DNA from: Albimonas pacifica
GTDB taxonomy: Bacteria > Pseudomonadota > Alphaproteobacteria > Rhodobacterales > Rhodobacteraceae
Assembly (NCBI RefSeq): GCF_900113695.1
Contig: NZ_FOQH01000001.1
Location: 62,001 to 126,000, forward strand
DNA: 64,000 bases
Direction of reading: 5' to 3'
In this document: positions 26,534 to 35,657 of the stretch, piece by piece
Layout: each line of letters begins with the position of its first letter
Numbering within the stretch: position 1 is the stretch's first letter
The notes under the pieces: model-generated
Told to the model about the DNA's origin: nothing
What the model saw: the letters and a program-made list of their open reading frames with translations, nothing else
The model's database searches: none
Translations under genes and position numbers: made by a program

Positions 26534-27601
26534 ATGACCCACGAGACCCCCAGCCCCGCGCCCCCCAGCCGGCGCGCGCTGCTGCGCGGCGCGGCCGGCG
26601 TCGGCGCCGCGGCCCTCGCCGCCCCGGCCCTGATCGGCCCCGCCATCGCCGCCGGCGAGGTGGAATGGCGCGTGCAGGCCGTCTGGCCCAAGGCGTCCTC
26701 GTCCTTCGAGGGCTCGCTCGGCAAGCTCGCCTCGATGCTCGAGGAGCGCACCGACGGCCGCTTCCGCTGGCAGCTCTTCGGCGCGGGCGAACTGGCCAAG
26801 GGCCCGGAGATCTTCAACATCGTCAGCCGCGGCGTGGCGCAGGCGGGGACCTCGTCCGCCTCCTACATGGCCGACGTCTCCTCGGTCGCGGCCTTCGCCT
26901 ACGGGATCCCGGGCACGCTGCAGGACTACTGGCAGCAGAGCCACCTGCAGAAGAACCTCGGCATCGAGGCGATGATGAGCGCCGAGACCGAGAAGCACGG
27001 CGTCATCTACAAGGCCGAGAAGTCCTATCCGACCGAGCTGATCCTGAAGGCGCCGATCGCCTCGGCCGAGGAGTTTTCGCGCCTCAAGCTGCGGGCCTCG
27101 GGGGCGCTGCTCGACTATCTCGCGGCCGCGGGCGCCTCGCCCAGCTTCGTGCCGACCTCCGAGCTCTACCAGGCGCTGTCGACCGGCGTCGTGGACGGGG
27201 CCCACTACGGGGCGGCGGTGGGGGCCAAGACCCTCTCGCTGTGGGAGGTGTGCAAGTACCACATGAAGCCGGCGCTGGCCTTCAGCTCGGACGCCTGGGT
27301 GTTCAACGCCGACGCGATGGAGGCGCTGCCCGACGACCTGCGCCTGCACCTGACCGCCCTGCTGGAGGACCGCTACTACGCGCGCACCACCGAGTACCAG
27401 CTGCTCGAGACCCTCGCCATCAAGGACGGGGTCGAGAACCAGGGCGTGACGGTGATGGAGTTCCCGCAAGACGTGCAGGAGCGCATGGCCAAGGCCTCGG
27501 CCGAGATCCTGGCGCGGGAGGCCGAACGCTCCGAGGCGGCCGCCACCGCGGCGGACCGGCTGAACGAGTTCATGTCCCAGCTCGGCATCGACCGCGGCTG
27601 A
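26534..27601 (+). CDS. TRAP transporter substrate-binding protein DctP, second copy
   Basis: 355 residues, paralogue of the preceding gene. Twin-arginine signal SRRALLRGAAGVGAAALAAP. Shared blocks include LFGAGELAKGPEIFN, KHGVIYKAEKSYPTEL, LRASGALLDYLAAAGAS and SELYQALSTGVVDGAHYGAAV. GGGGAGGAG precedes ATG 26534. With only one membrane pair downstream, both binding proteins may feed the same permease with different ligands, or one may be specialised for sensing. Carboxylate ligand inferred from family. Confidence 0.9.
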   Translation: MTHETPSPAPPSRRALLRGAAGVGAAALAAPALIGPAIAAGEVEWRVQAVWPKASSSFEGSLGKLASMLEERTDGRFRWQLFGAGELAKGPEIFNIVSRGVAQAGTSSASYMADVSSVAAFAYGIPGTLQDYWQQSHLQKNLGIEAMMSAETEKHGVIYKAEKSYPTELILKAPIASAEEFSRLKLRASGALLDYLAAAGASPSFVPTSELYQALSTGVVDGAHYGAAVGAKTLSLWEVCKYHMKPALAFSSDAWVFNADAMEALPDDLRLHLTALLEDRYYARTTEYQLLETLAIKDGVENQGVTVMEFPQDVQERMAKASAEILAREAERSEAAATAADRLNEFMSQLGIDRG

Positions 27602-27747
27602 GCGGCGCGCCGGCCGGCCCGCGCCCCCGGCGCCCCGGCCGCCGTCCGCTCCCGAAGATCCGCCGCCCGTCCCCGTCGGGGCGCGGGCGGTCCCCCTCCT
27701 GACCCGGTTCCGGACCCCGCGCCGGACCGCGTAGTTCCCGAGGTCCC

Positions 27748-28311
27748 ATGTTCGCCTCCTTCGCCCGAGCGATCACCGCGCTCAACCGATGGATCGGACG
27801 GATCGCCGCCTGGGTGGTGATCCCGCTGTTCCTGCTGCTTCTATGCGACGTGGTCATGCGCTACTTCGCCGGCCGCCCGCTGATCTGGACGTCCGAGACC
27901 GCGCAGCTCGTCTTCGCCGTCTACGGCACCATCGCCGGCGGCTGGCTGCTGGCCGAGCGCGGCCACGTCAACGTCGACATCTTCTACGGAACCTTCAGCG
28001 CGAGGCGGAAGGCGCTGGCGGACCTGTCCACCTGCTTCCTGTTCCTGCTCTTCGTCGGGGTTCTGCTGTGGCAGGGCATGGACCTCGCGATGGAGAGCTA
28101 CGAGAAGCTCGAGCGCTCGAACTCCGCCTGGAAACCGCAGATCTGGTTCGTGAAGTTCTTCATCCCCCTCTCGGCGCTGCTGCTGTTCCTGCAGGGGATC
28201 GTGCGCATCGTCGCCGACGTGCGGGTGCTGATGGGGCTGCCGGTCCCCGACGACGTCTACGGGGCGCCGGCCATCGACGGTCCGGCCCATGGCGAGGAGG
28301 GCGAGGCATGA
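27748..28311 (+). CDS. dctQ: TRAP transporter small permease DctQ
   Basis: 187 residues with four membrane segments, the standard DctQ topology; WIGRIAAWVVIPLFLLLLCDVVMRYF in the first segments and the W-x-S-E-T-A-Q motif (ISWTSETAQ type, here IWTSETAQL) are characteristic. It forms the membrane complex with DctM, whose gene overlaps by ATGA. The 146-base gap before it contains a GC hairpin near 27660-27695 that may reduce expression relative to the binding proteins. Confidence 0.9.
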   Translation: MFASFARAITALNRWIGRIAAWVVIPLFLLLLCDVVMRYFAGRPLIWTSETAQLVFAVYGTIAGGWLLAERGHVNVDIFYGTFSARRKALADLSTCFLFLLFVGVLLWQGMDLAMESYEKLERSNSAWKPQIWFVKFFIPLSALLLFLQGIVRIVADVRVLMGLPVPDDVYGAPAIDGPAHGEEGEA

Positions 28312-29624
28312 GCGTCGAAGTCATGACCCTGATCTTCTTCGGGGCGCTGCTGTTCTTCCTGTTCCTGGGAACCCCGCTGACCTTCGTTCTCGGCGGCCTG
28401 TCCTCGATCTTCCTGTGGTGGAAGTGGGGGGACATGGCGTTCTACCTGATCGCCTCGAAGCTCTGGGACTCGATGTCGAGCTTCACGCTGGTGGCGATCC
28501 CGCTCTTCGTCTTCATGGCGATGATGCTCGAGCGATCAGGCGTGGCCCATGACTTGTATCGCATGATGCACGTGTGGTGGGGCGGCGTGCGGGGCGGCCT
28601 CGCCATCGGCACGGTGGCGATCTGCGCGATCTTCGCGGCGATGTGCGGCATCTCCGGCGCGGCTGTGGTGACCATGGGCACCATCGCCCTGCCGCGGATG
28701 CTCGAGCGGGGCTACGACAGCAAGATGGCGCTGGGCGCGATCAACGCGGGCGGCGGATGGGGCATCCTGATCCCGCCCTCGATCCTGATGGTGCTCTACG
28801 CCCTGCAGACCGAGGTCTCGGTCGGCCGGCTCTTCGCCGCGGGCATCGGGCCGGGGTTGCTGCTGTTCGTGCTGGTCTCGATCTACATCGCCGTGCGCTG
28901 CTGGCTGCAGCCCTCGATGGGCCCGGCCCTGCCGAAGGAGGAGCGCGCGGGCTGGGACATCAAGCTCAAGTCGCTGGCCGCGGTGATCCTGCCGCTGTTC
29001 ATCGTCTTCATCGTGCTCGGCTCGATCTTCGGCGGCTTCGCGACGCCCACCGAGGCGGCGGCGATCGGCGTCTTCGGCGCCATGGCGGCGGCGGCGGTGA
29101 ACCGGCAGCTGAACCTCAAGAACATCTCGGATTCGGCCAAGGCGACGCTGAAGCTGACCACGATGATCATGTGGATCCTGTTCGCGGCGCACGCCTTCTC
29201 GGCCGCCTACACCGCGCTCGGCGCCCAGGCGCTGATCTCGGACGTGGTCGAGCTGATCCCGGGCGGCAAGTACGGCGGCCTCGCCTTCATGATGGCGGTG
29301 CTGTTCTTCCTGGGCATGGTGCTCGATCCCGTGGGCATCATGCTGATCACCCTGCCGGTGTTCCTGCCGATCATCGCGGCCAACGGCTTCGACCCGATCT
29401 GGTTCGGCATCCTGTTCGTGATCATGATGGAGGTCGGCTACATGACGCCGCCCTTCGGCTTCAACCTCTTCTACCTGAAGGGCGTGGCGCCGGCGGGCAT
29501 CGGGATGGGCGAGATCTACGCCTCGGTCATCCCCTACGTGCTGGTGACGCTGCTCGGCCTCTCGCTGATCATCATCTTCCCGCAGATCGCGCTCTACCTG
29601 CCCGAGCTGTTCTTCTCCCGCTAG
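28308..29624 (+). CDS. dctM: TRAP transporter large permease DctM
   Basis: 438 residues, about 12 membrane segments. DctM features include GISGAAVVTMGTIALPRML, the INAGGGWGILIPPSILMVLYAL block and GFATPTEAAAIGVFGA, all in the transport core that couples Na+ and substrate. Start ATG 28308 overlaps the dctQ stop. A clear terminator follows the gene. Confidence 0.93.
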   Translation: MSVEVMTLIFFGALLFFLFLGTPLTFVLGGLSSIFLWWKWGDMAFYLIASKLWDSMSSFTLVAIPLFVFMAMMLERSGVAHDLYRMMHVWWGGVRGGLAIGTVAICAIFAAMCGISGAAVVTMGTIALPRMLERGYDSKMALGAINAGGGWGILIPPSILMVLYALQTEVSVGRLFAAGIGPGLLLFVLVSIYIAVRCWLQPSMGPALPKEERAGWDIKLKSLAAVILPLFIVFIVLGSIFGGFATPTEAAAIGVFGAMAAAAVNRQLNLKNISDSAKATLKLTTMIMWILFAAHAFSAAYTALGAQALISDVVELIPGGKYGGLAFMMAVLFFLGMVLDPVGIMLITLPVFLPIIAANGFDPIWFGILFVIMMEVGYMTPPFGFNLFYLKGVAPAGIGMGEIYASVIPYVLVTLLGLSLIIIFPQIALYLPELFFSR

Positions 29625-29646
29625 GGAGGACGGCTCCGGCCTGACG

Positions 29647-29686
29647 GGGGGCGGCGAAGGCTCTGGCCATCGCCGCCCCCTTGTGC
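29647..29686 (+). terminator. Rho-independent terminator of the TRAP operon
   Basis: GGGGGCGGCGA (29647-29657) pairs with TCGCCGCCCCC (29670-29680), followed by TTGTGC. It lies 22 bases after dctM and separates it from the hydroxylase gene. Confidence 0.8.
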
Positions 29687-29787
29687 ATTCATGCGCCCGG
29701 AGCGGAGGCCGCCTCCGCTCCCCGCGCCCGCCTCCCAGGGCCCGCCCTCCTCTCTCGCCGACGATCCCGGATCGAAGGAGCCCCCCC

Positions 29788-32124
29788 ATGACCGAGACGC
29801 GCCCCGATCCCCGCACCGACATGCGCCGCGGGCGGCGCGAGGACCTGCGCTTCACCACCGGCCGGGGCCGCTATTCGGACGACGTGAAGGTGGAGGGGGC
29901 GCTGCACGTGGCCTTCGCGCGCGCCCCGCAGGCGAGCGGCAGGCTCTCGGGGCTCGACGTCTCCGCCGCGCGGGAGGTTCCCGGCGTGGTCGCGGTGCTG
30001 ACGGCGGCGGAGCTCGCCGCCGACGGGATCGCCCCGTTCTCCGTCCCGATGAAGGTCAAGGGCGTCGAGCCCGACGGCACCGGCGAGCGGCTGTGGACCC
30101 AGACGCCGCGCCCGTTCCTGGTCGCCGACCGCATCCGCCATGCGGCCGAGCCGGTGGCGATGGTCCTGGCCGAGACCGCCCACGCCGCCGCCGACGGCGC
30201 CGAGGCTGTGGTCTACGACGTCGAGGAGAGCGCCGCGGTCCTGACCCTCGACGACGCCCGGGCGGAGGGGGCGCCGCTGCTCTGGGACGACCGCCCCGGC
30301 AACGTCGCCTATGCCTGGGCGAAGGGCGACTGGGAGGCCGCGGGCGAGGCGCTGGCCGCCTCCGCCCACGTCACCCGCCTGCGCAGCCAGGTCAGCCGCG
30401 TCGCCGCCGCCACCATGGAGCCGCGGGCCTGCGTGGCGGTCCCCTCCGCGGACGGGCGGCTGTCGGTCTGGGCCTCGATCCAGAACGCGCCCTCGATGCG
30501 CGCGACGCTGGCCGCGATCCTCGGCCGCCCGGCGGAGGAGATCCGGGTCATCGCCCCCGACGTCGGCGGCAGCTTCGGCATGAAGTCCGGTCCCCTGCGC
30601 GAGGAGGTGCTCTGCGCCTGGGCCGCGACCCGACTGGACCGCCCGGTGCGCTGGACCGCCACCCGCTCCGAGGCGCTGCTCTCGGACGAGCCCGGCCGGG
30701 ACATGCTGGCCGAGGCGGAGCTGGGCCTCGACGCGGAGGGGAACTTCACCGCCCTGCGCGCCCGGCTGACGCCCAACGTGGGGGCCTACGTCTCCGGCCG
30801 CTCGACGGTCGCCATCGGCAACTTCGGGGGCGTCTCGGGGACCTACCGCTTCCCGGTCACGGCGGGGCAGGTGATCGGTGTCTTCTCCAACGCCACGCCC
30901 TCGGCCCCCTACCGCGGCGCCGGCCGGCCGGAGGCGACCTACCTGACCGAGATGGCGATCGACCAGGCGGCGCGCGAACTGGGCCTCGACCCCGTCGAGC
31001 TGCGCCGCCGCAATCTGGTCCCGCCCGAGGCGATGCCCTGGGACACCGGTTTCATCTTCTCCTACGACAGCGGCGATTTTCCCAAGGTGATGGAGCAGGC
31101 CACGCAGCTTGCCGACCTCGCCGGCTTCCCCGAGCGCCGCGCGGCCTCGGAGGCGCGCGGCCTGCTGCGCGGCCTCGGCGTCGCCAACTGCATCGAGGTC
31201 GCGGGCGGCCCCTTCGGCGTGCTCTCCCCCGACCATTCCGAGGCGACCGTCGGCTCCGACGGGCGGATCCGGCTGGCGGTGGGCGTGATGTCCGCGGGGC
31301 AGGGGCTGCAGACCGCGATGACCGGCCTCGCCGCCGCCCAGCTCGGCGTCTCGGAGGATCTGATCGACTACGTGCAGGCCGACACCGACGTGCTGGAGGT
31401 GGGCAAGGGCATGGGCGGCTCGGCCGCCATGACCACCGGCGCGCCGGCCGTGCGCGAGGCGGTGGAGAAGGTCGTCGCGGCCGCCAAGGAACTGGCGGCC
31501 GAGGCGATGGAGGTCTCCCCCGCCGATCTCGAATACGCCGAGGGCGAGGTGCGCATCGCCGGCACCGACCGGGCGATGACGCTGGCCGAGATCGCGCGGG
31601 CGGCGGAGGCGCGGGACCTCGCGCTGAGCGCGCGCGGCTCCTTCAAGCCCTCCGACTGCACCTATCCCAACGGCTGCCACGTCTGCGAGGTGGAGATCGA
31701 CCCCGAGACCGGCGCCTGCGCCGTCGTCGCCTATTCGGGCGTCGAGGACATCGGCCACGTGATCTACCGCCAGATGGCCGAGGGGCAGGTGCAGGGCGGC
31801 GTCGTGCAGGCGCTGGGCCAGGTGCTGTTCGAGCAGGTGGTCGCGGACCCCGAGGGGCAGGTGCTGTCGGCCACGTTCATGGACTACGCCATGCCGCGGG
31901 CCTCCGACCTGCCCGCCATCGACTGCGCCTTCGCCGAGGGGATGCCGACCGCGATCAACCCGCTCGGCGCCAAGGGCGTGGGCGAGGCGGGCTCGGTCGG
32001 CGCGCTCTCGGCGGGGATGTCGGCGGTGCGCGACGCGCTGGCCCGCGCGGGCGTCCGCGACTTCGACATGCCCGCCACCCCGGTCCGGGTGTGGAGCGCG
32101 CTGCAGGCCGCGCGCGGGGCCTGA
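29788..32124 (+). CDS. stand-alone molybdopterin-binding hydroxylase subunit (CoxL/XDH family)
   Basis: 778 residues. It begins at the usual large-subunit start (RREDLRFTTGRGRYSDDV), has GGSFGMKSG near residue 263, YRGAGRPEATYL near 377 (the region of the CoxL active-site loop, here without the Ser-Cys of form I CO dehydrogenase) and the catalytic Glu in AKGVGEAG. No 2Fe-2S or flavin subunit gene is adjacent, unlike the enzyme at 18219-21811, so partners must be encoded elsewhere. GAAGGAG precedes ATG 29788. Likely oxidises a heterocycle or aldehyde, perhaps one imported by the TRAP system. Confidence 0.88.
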   Translation: MTETRPDPRTDMRRGRREDLRFTTGRGRYSDDVKVEGALHVAFARAPQASGRLSGLDVSAAREVPGVVAVLTAAELAADGIAPFSVPMKVKGVEPDGTGERLWTQTPRPFLVADRIRHAAEPVAMVLAETAHAAADGAEAVVYDVEESAAVLTLDDARAEGAPLLWDDRPGNVAYAWAKGDWEAAGEALAASAHVTRLRSQVSRVAAATMEPRACVAVPSADGRLSVWASIQNAPSMRATLAAILGRPAEEIRVIAPDVGGSFGMKSGPLREEVLCAWAATRLDRPVRWTATRSEALLSDEPGRDMLAEAELGLDAEGNFTALRARLTPNVGAYVSGRSTVAIGNFGGVSGTYRFPVTAGQVIGVFSNATPSAPYRGAGRPEATYLTEMAIDQAARELGLDPVELRRRNLVPPEAMPWDTGFIFSYDSGDFPKVMEQATQLADLAGFPERRAASEARGLLRGLGVANCIEVAGGPFGVLSPDHSEATVGSDGRIRLAVGVMSAGQGLQTAMTGLAAAQLGVSEDLIDYVQADTDVLEVGKGMGGSAAMTTGAPAVREAVEKVVAAAKELAAEAMEVSPADLEYAEGEVRIAGTDRAMTLAEIARAAEARDLALSARGSFKPSDCTYPNGCHVCEVEIDPETGACAVVAYSGVEDIGHVIYRQMAEGQVQGGVVQALGQVLFEQVVADPEGQVLSATFMDYAMPRASDLPAIDCAFAEGMPTAINPLGAKGVGEAGSVGALSAGMSAVRDALARAGVRDFDMPATPVRVWSALQAARGA

Positions 32125-32672
32125 TTCGCCTGCGCAGGGCGGCTTCGGGGCCGCTCCGGGGACAGGGCGGGCTTCCGCGCCCGTCAGCCTGCGGCGCCGG
32201 CGCGACGGCGGCGAGGGAAACCAATCCTTTGCCCGATACGGCTTGCAAAACCGCTTGCGCGGAGCGCGTGACCTGTGAGATTGCGGATTCAGCGCTGCGT
32301 GCTTCGGGCCGGTCCCGCGGTGCGCGCCCCTCGCCCAGCGTCTCCGCCGGAAGAGCGGAGAGCCGGTCGATAGCGCTGGTTGGGGGAGGCGCCTGACAGG
32401 GCGCCCTGCACCCCGGTCGAAGAACCGCGTCGGTGCGCGCGGCACGGCAACCTGTCGCCGGCTGGCCCAAGCGCCGCCGCGCGCGACGAACGAAAGACCC
32501 CCTTGCAGAATTTCGCGGCCCCCGGCCTCGCCGAATACGTCACAGCGCTCCCGCAGGGCGCTGGCCGCGTGCCGGCATCGCCCCGCAGCCTTTCGGCGGG
32601 GTCGCGGAGGATTCGTCGTCGCGCCCGGGTCGGCGCGGCGCGGATGGGCGCCCGGTAGAAGGAGACATCACC
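32125..32672. other. 548-base leader region of the cold-shock gene
   Basis: No protein gene is credible here. It contains less GC-rich patches (near 32215-32250 and 32490-32545) that could hold promoters, several short hairpins such as TCCGC/GCGGA near 32345 and paired GGCGCC motifs near 32389-32405, and a GAAGGAG before the csp start. Cold-shock genes often have long structured 5' leaders, and an unrecognised small RNA is also possible. Confidence 0.4.
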
Positions 32673-32882
32673 ATGATGACGGGTACGGTTAAGTGGTTCA
32701 ACGGCACCAAGGGCTACGGCTTCATCGAGCCTGAGGACGGCGGCAAGGACGTGTTCGTCCACATCTCCGCCGTCGAGCGCTCGGGCCTCAAGGGCCTGAA
32801 CGAGGGCCAGAAGATCGGCTTCGAGATCGAGGTCGACAAGCGTCGCGGCAAGTCCTCGGCGGTGAACCTGCAGGAGCTCTGA
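32673..32882 (+). CDS. cspA: cold-shock domain protein
   Basis: 69 residues, a single OB-fold cold-shock domain. RNP1 is KGYGFIE (residues 14-20) and RNP2 is DVFVHIS (28-34), the nucleic-acid-binding faces; KWFNGTKG at the start is typical of alphaproteobacterial CspA. It melts RNA structure at low temperature or in stationary phase. Two adjacent ATG codons occur (32673, 32676); AAGGAG at 32659-32664 is 8 bases from the first. Confidence 0.95.
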   Translation: MMTGTVKWFNGTKGYGFIEPEDGGKDVFVHISAVERSGLKGLNEGQKIGFEIEVDKRRGKSSAVNLQEL

Positions 32883-32956
32883 GCTCCAGAGCGGACCGGG
32901 CCGACCCGGGTCGGGGAGCCCCACGCCCCCGACCTCCCGGCCCGGACCGTTCCCTT

Positions 32957-32974
32957 TCCGGAGCGCGCTCCGGA
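32957..32974. repeat. 18-bp perfect palindrome TCCGGAGCGCGCTCCGGA
   Basis: Lies between the csp stop and its terminator. May form a second stem that stabilises the csp mRNA 3' end. Confidence 0.5.
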
Positions 32975-32983
32975 CGGGCCCGC

Positions 32984-33023
32984 GGGCGGGCGGGGCTTCG
33001 GCCCCGCCCGCCCGTGGTCTTTT
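32984..33023 (+). terminator. Rho-independent terminator of the cold-shock gene
   Basis: 13-bp perfect stem (32984-32996 with 33001-33013) capped by a stable TTCG tetraloop and followed by GTGGTCTTTT. Confidence 0.9.
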
Positions 33024-33034
33024 CGGGGGCCGCC

Positions 33035-33058
33035 TGCCCGTGCCCGTGCCCGTGCCCG
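33035..33058. repeat. hexanucleotide tandem repeat (GCCCGT)n, four units
   Basis: Four consecutive units between the csp terminator and the 3' end of the cupin gene. Simple repeat, non-coding. Confidence 0.6.
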
Positions 33059-33069
33059 CGCGCCGGCGC

Positions 33070-33666
33070 TCAGGCGCCGATGCGCTCGGGCGCCCTGGGG
33101 AAGGCCGGCGCGCGCTGGCTGCGCGGATCGACGGGCGACCAGCCCTTGGGCTCCAGCCGCTCCCCGGGGAAGACCACGCCGAAGCGTTCGCAGAGGCCCG
33201 GGATCGAGTCGAAGTCCATCTCCAGCCCGTAGCGGGCCGACAGGGCGGCGACCTCGGCCGGCTCCGCCCCGGTCACCCCGCCCATGTCCGACAGCGCCTT
33301 GAAGAACTGCTCGAACCCGGCGGGCGCGATGATCTCCAGGATCCGCGCCGGGGCGTCGCCGTCGTTCCAGAACGTGTGCCACTGGCCCCGCGGCTTGAAT
33401 ACAAGGTCGCCCGGAGTCGCCACCCGCACCTCGTCCCCCAGCAGCGCCCCCACCCGGCCCTCGAGCACGAAGCTGTATTCGTCCTCGTTCACGTGCCGGT
33501 GCAGGGGGGCCGCCAGCACGCGCGGGGACATCGGATGCTCGACCAGGCTGAACCCGCCGCCGGTGTCGGCGCCCGACGCCAGGAACCGCACCCCGATCGT
33601 GCCCAGGAACCCCAGCTCGCCGTCCTGCGGGCCCACCACCCGCGCGGTCTTCGCTTCGCCTTCCAT
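33070..33666 (-). CDS. cupin-domain protein
   Basis: 198 residues. A single conserved beta-barrel with the first cupin motif His56-x-His58-x3-Glu62 (PLHRHVNEDE) and the second-motif His97 (GQWHTF), enough to bind one divalent metal. Resembles small cupins related to quercetin dioxygenases; actual substrate unknown. GGAGAGGG precedes ATG 33666. Divergent from the TetR gene, which may regulate it. Confidence 0.85.
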   Translation of the reverse strand: MEGEAKTARVVGPQDGELGFLGTIGVRFLASGADTGGGFSLVEHPMSPRVLAAPLHRHVNEDEYSFVLEGRVGALLGDEVRVATPGDLVFKPRGQWHTFWNDGDAPARILEIIAPAGFEQFFKALSDMGGVTGAEPAEVAALSARYGLEMDFDSIPGLCERFGVVFPGERLEPKGWSPVDPRSQRAPAFPRAPERIGA

Positions 33667-33712
33667 CGCCCTCTCCTTTCGCGATACAGTGGCGTCTGAT
33701 GAAATCCATGGC

Positions 33713-33753
33713 GCGCGCCGGCGCGCCTGTCAACTTTGATCGAACATGCATGT
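33713..33753. promoter_or_regulatory. candidate operator region between cupin and TetR genes
   Basis: Two palindromes, GCGCGCCGGCGCGC (33713-33726) and ACATGCATGT (33744-33753), the latter overlapping the chosen TetR start. Their place between divergent genes fits autoregulation by the TetR protein; not proven. Confidence 0.4.
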
Positions 33754-34388
33754 CCAATGAAAATCGCCCCTACCGGAAACGCCTGAGGGCGGAGCAGGAG
33801 GCCGAGACCCGCCGGCGCATCGCCCAGAGCGCGATGGAGCTGCACGGCAGCGTGGGCCCGGCGCGCACCTCGATCAGCGCGGTGGCGGAACATGCGGGGG
33901 TGCGGCGGGCGACCGTCTATCGCCACTATGCCGACGACGCGGCGCTGTTCTCGGCCTGCTCGTCGCTGTGGGCGGACCTGAACCCGTTCCCCGACCTCGG
34001 CGCGCTGGCCGGGATCGCCGATCCGGACGCGCGACGGGAGGCGGGCTTCGCCGCGGTCTACGGCTTCTACCGCGCCAATGCGGCGATGCTGGCGAACGTC
34101 CTGCGCGACGCGGCGCTGGTGCCCGCGCTGGAAGCGCCGGTGGCTGGCTTCCGCGCGGTCCTGGCCGAGGCCGCCGCCGGCCTCGCCCCGGACCTGCCCG
34201 AGGCGCCCCATGCCCGCCGCCGGATGCTGGCGGCGCTGGAGCTGGCGCTGTCCTTCCCCGGTTGGCAGGCGCTGACCGGCGGCGTGGAGGCGCTGGACGA
34301 CGCCGAGGCCGCGGCGCTGGCGCGCGACCTGGTGCGCGCGGCGAGGGACGGAGGAGACCGGGGCGGGCGCCCTTCGGCCCCCCAATAG
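33750..34388 (+). CDS. TetR/AcrR-family regulator
   Basis: 212 residues. N-terminal helix-turn-helix: RRRIAQSAMELHGSVGPARTSISAVAEHAGVRRATVYRHYADDAALF, a classic TetR arrangement with recognition helix RRATVYRHY. The C-terminal ligand domain is Ala-rich and not specific. An upstream in-frame ATG (33699) would add 17 residues; ATG 33750 (MSNENRPYRKRLRAEQ) gives the usual family start. Divergent from the cupin gene. Confidence 0.87.
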   Translation: MSNENRPYRKRLRAEQEAETRRRIAQSAMELHGSVGPARTSISAVAEHAGVRRATVYRHYADDAALFSACSSLWADLNPFPDLGALAGIADPDARREAGFAAVYGFYRANAAMLANVLRDAALVPALEAPVAGFRAVLAEAAAGLAPDLPEAPHARRRMLAALELALSFPGWQALTGGVEALDDAEAAALARDLVRAARDGGDRGGRPSAPQ

Positions 34389-34390
34389 AA

Positions 34391-34416
34391 GGGGGCGCGG
34401 CCTGCGCCGCGCCCCC
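34391..34416. terminator. terminator between convergent TetR and thiolase genes
   Basis: GGGGGCGCGGC (34391-34401), loop CTGC, GCCGCGCCCCC (34406-34416). It has AATAGAA on the left, so it could also work for the minus-strand operon. Confidence 0.75.
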
Positions 34417-34438
34417 GGGTCTCGTCATGGGCGAGGGA

Positions 34439-35641
34439 TCAGGCGACCTCGAACAGGCCCGCCGCCCCCATGCCGCCGCCCACGCACATGGTGCAGACCA
34501 CGTACTTGGCGCCGCGGCGCTTGCCCTCGATCAGGGCGTGGCCGACCATGCGGGCGCCCGACATGCCGTAGGGATGGCCGACCGAGATCGCGCCGCCGTT
34601 GACGTTCAACAGCTCGTCCGGGATGCCCAGCTTGTCCTTGGAATAGAGCACCTGCACCGCGAAGGCCTCGTTGAGCTCCCACAGGCCGATGTCCTCGATC
34701 TTCAGGCCGTGGCGCTCCAGCAGCCTGGGCACGGCGTAGACCGGGCCGATGCCCATCTCGTCGGGGTTCAGGCCCGCGACCGCGATGCCGCGGTAGTAGC
34801 CCAGCGGCTGCAGGCCGCGCTTCTCGGCCTCCTTCGCCTCCATCAGCACCGACGCCGAGGCGCCGTCCGAGAGCTGCGAGGCGTTGCCGGCGGTGATGTG
34901 CTTGCCCTGGGCGATCTTCTGGCCGTCCTTGAAGACGGGCCCCAGGCCCTGCAGGCTCTCGAGCGTGGTCGAGGGGCGGTTGCCCTCGTCCTTCTCCAGC
35001 GTGACTTCCTTGAACGAGACCTCCTTGGTCTCCTTGTCCACGACCGCCATGGTCGAGGTCAGGGGCACGATCTCGTCGTCGAAGGCGCCGCGCTGCTGGG
35101 CCGCCGCGGTGCGCTGCTGGGAGCGGAGCGCGTATTCGTCCTGGTAGTCGCGCGAGACGTTGTAGCGCTCGCCCACGATCTCCGCCGTCTCCAGCATCGA
35201 CATGTAGAGGGCGGGCACATGCTCCTTGATCCACGGGTCCGCGGCGCGGAAGCCGTTGCGATGCTCGTTCTGGCAGAGCGAGATCGACTCGACCCCGCCG
35301 CCGACGGCGATGGTCATGCCGTCGTCGATGATCTGCTTGGCGGCGGTGGCGATGGCCATCATGCCGGACGCGCACTGGCGGTCCATCGACATGCCGGCGA
35401 TCGAGTCGGGCAGGCCCGCGCGGATCACCGCCTGGCGGCCGATGTTCAGGCCCTGCGCGCCCTGCTGGATGGCCGCGCCGATCACGCAGTCCTCGATCTC
35501 GGAGGGATCGACCTTCGAGCGCTCGACCGCATGCTTCACGGCATGGCCGATCAGCTCCTGGCTCTGGGTGTTGTTGAAGGCGCCGCGATAGGCCTTGCCG
35601 ATCGGCGTGCGGGCGGTGGAGACGATGACGGCTTCACGCAT
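34439..35641 (-). CDS. acetyl-CoA C-acyltransferase (thiolase)
   Basis: 400 residues with all thiolase residues in place: nucleophile Cys90 (DRQCASGMM), His356 ([10 protein letters not shown]) and Cys386 ([10 protein letters not shown]). It cleaves 3-ketoacyl-CoA with CoA or, in reverse, condenses acetyl-CoA. Third gene of a minus-strand operon with a thioesterase and an SDR, 16 bases after the SDR stop, divergent from a beta-oxidation operon, so a fatty-acid-degradation role (FadA-like) is most likely. Confidence 0.93.
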   Translation of the reverse strand: MREAVIVSTARTPIGKAYRGAFNNTQSQELIGHAVKHAVERSKVDPSEIEDCVIGAAIQQGAQGLNIGRQAVIRAGLPDSIAGMSMDRQCASGMMAIATAAKQIIDDGMTIAVGGGVESISLCQNEHRNGFRAADPWIKEHVPALYMSMLETAEIVGERYNVSRDYQDEYALRSQQRTAAAQQRGAFDDEIVPLTSTMAVVDKETKEVSFKEVTLEKDEGNRPSTTLESLQGLGPVFKDGQKIAQGKHITAGNASQLSDGASASVLMEAKEAEKRGLQPLGYYRGIAVAGLNPDEMGIGPVYAVPRLLERHGLKIEDIGLWELNEAFAVQVLYSKDKLGIPDELLNVNGGAISVGHPYGMSGARMVGHALIEGKRRGAKYVVCTMCVGGGMGAAGLFEVA

Positions 35642-35657
35642 TTGGGTGCTCCCTGTC

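Noticed and set aside
29788-32124. Carbon monoxide dehydrogenase large subunit
   Set aside because: The active-site loop of form I CoxL (Cys-Ser-Phe-Arg) is not present; the loop reads AYRGAGR-type, as in other hydroxylases.
29689-32445. Long frames of 900 codons on both strands over the orphan hydroxylase
   Set aside because: Only the frame starting at 29788 contains recognisable hydroxylase motifs.
33035-33058. Phase-variable tandem repeat
   Set aside because: Four short units lie outside coding sequence and any recognised promoter, so no switching role can be supported.
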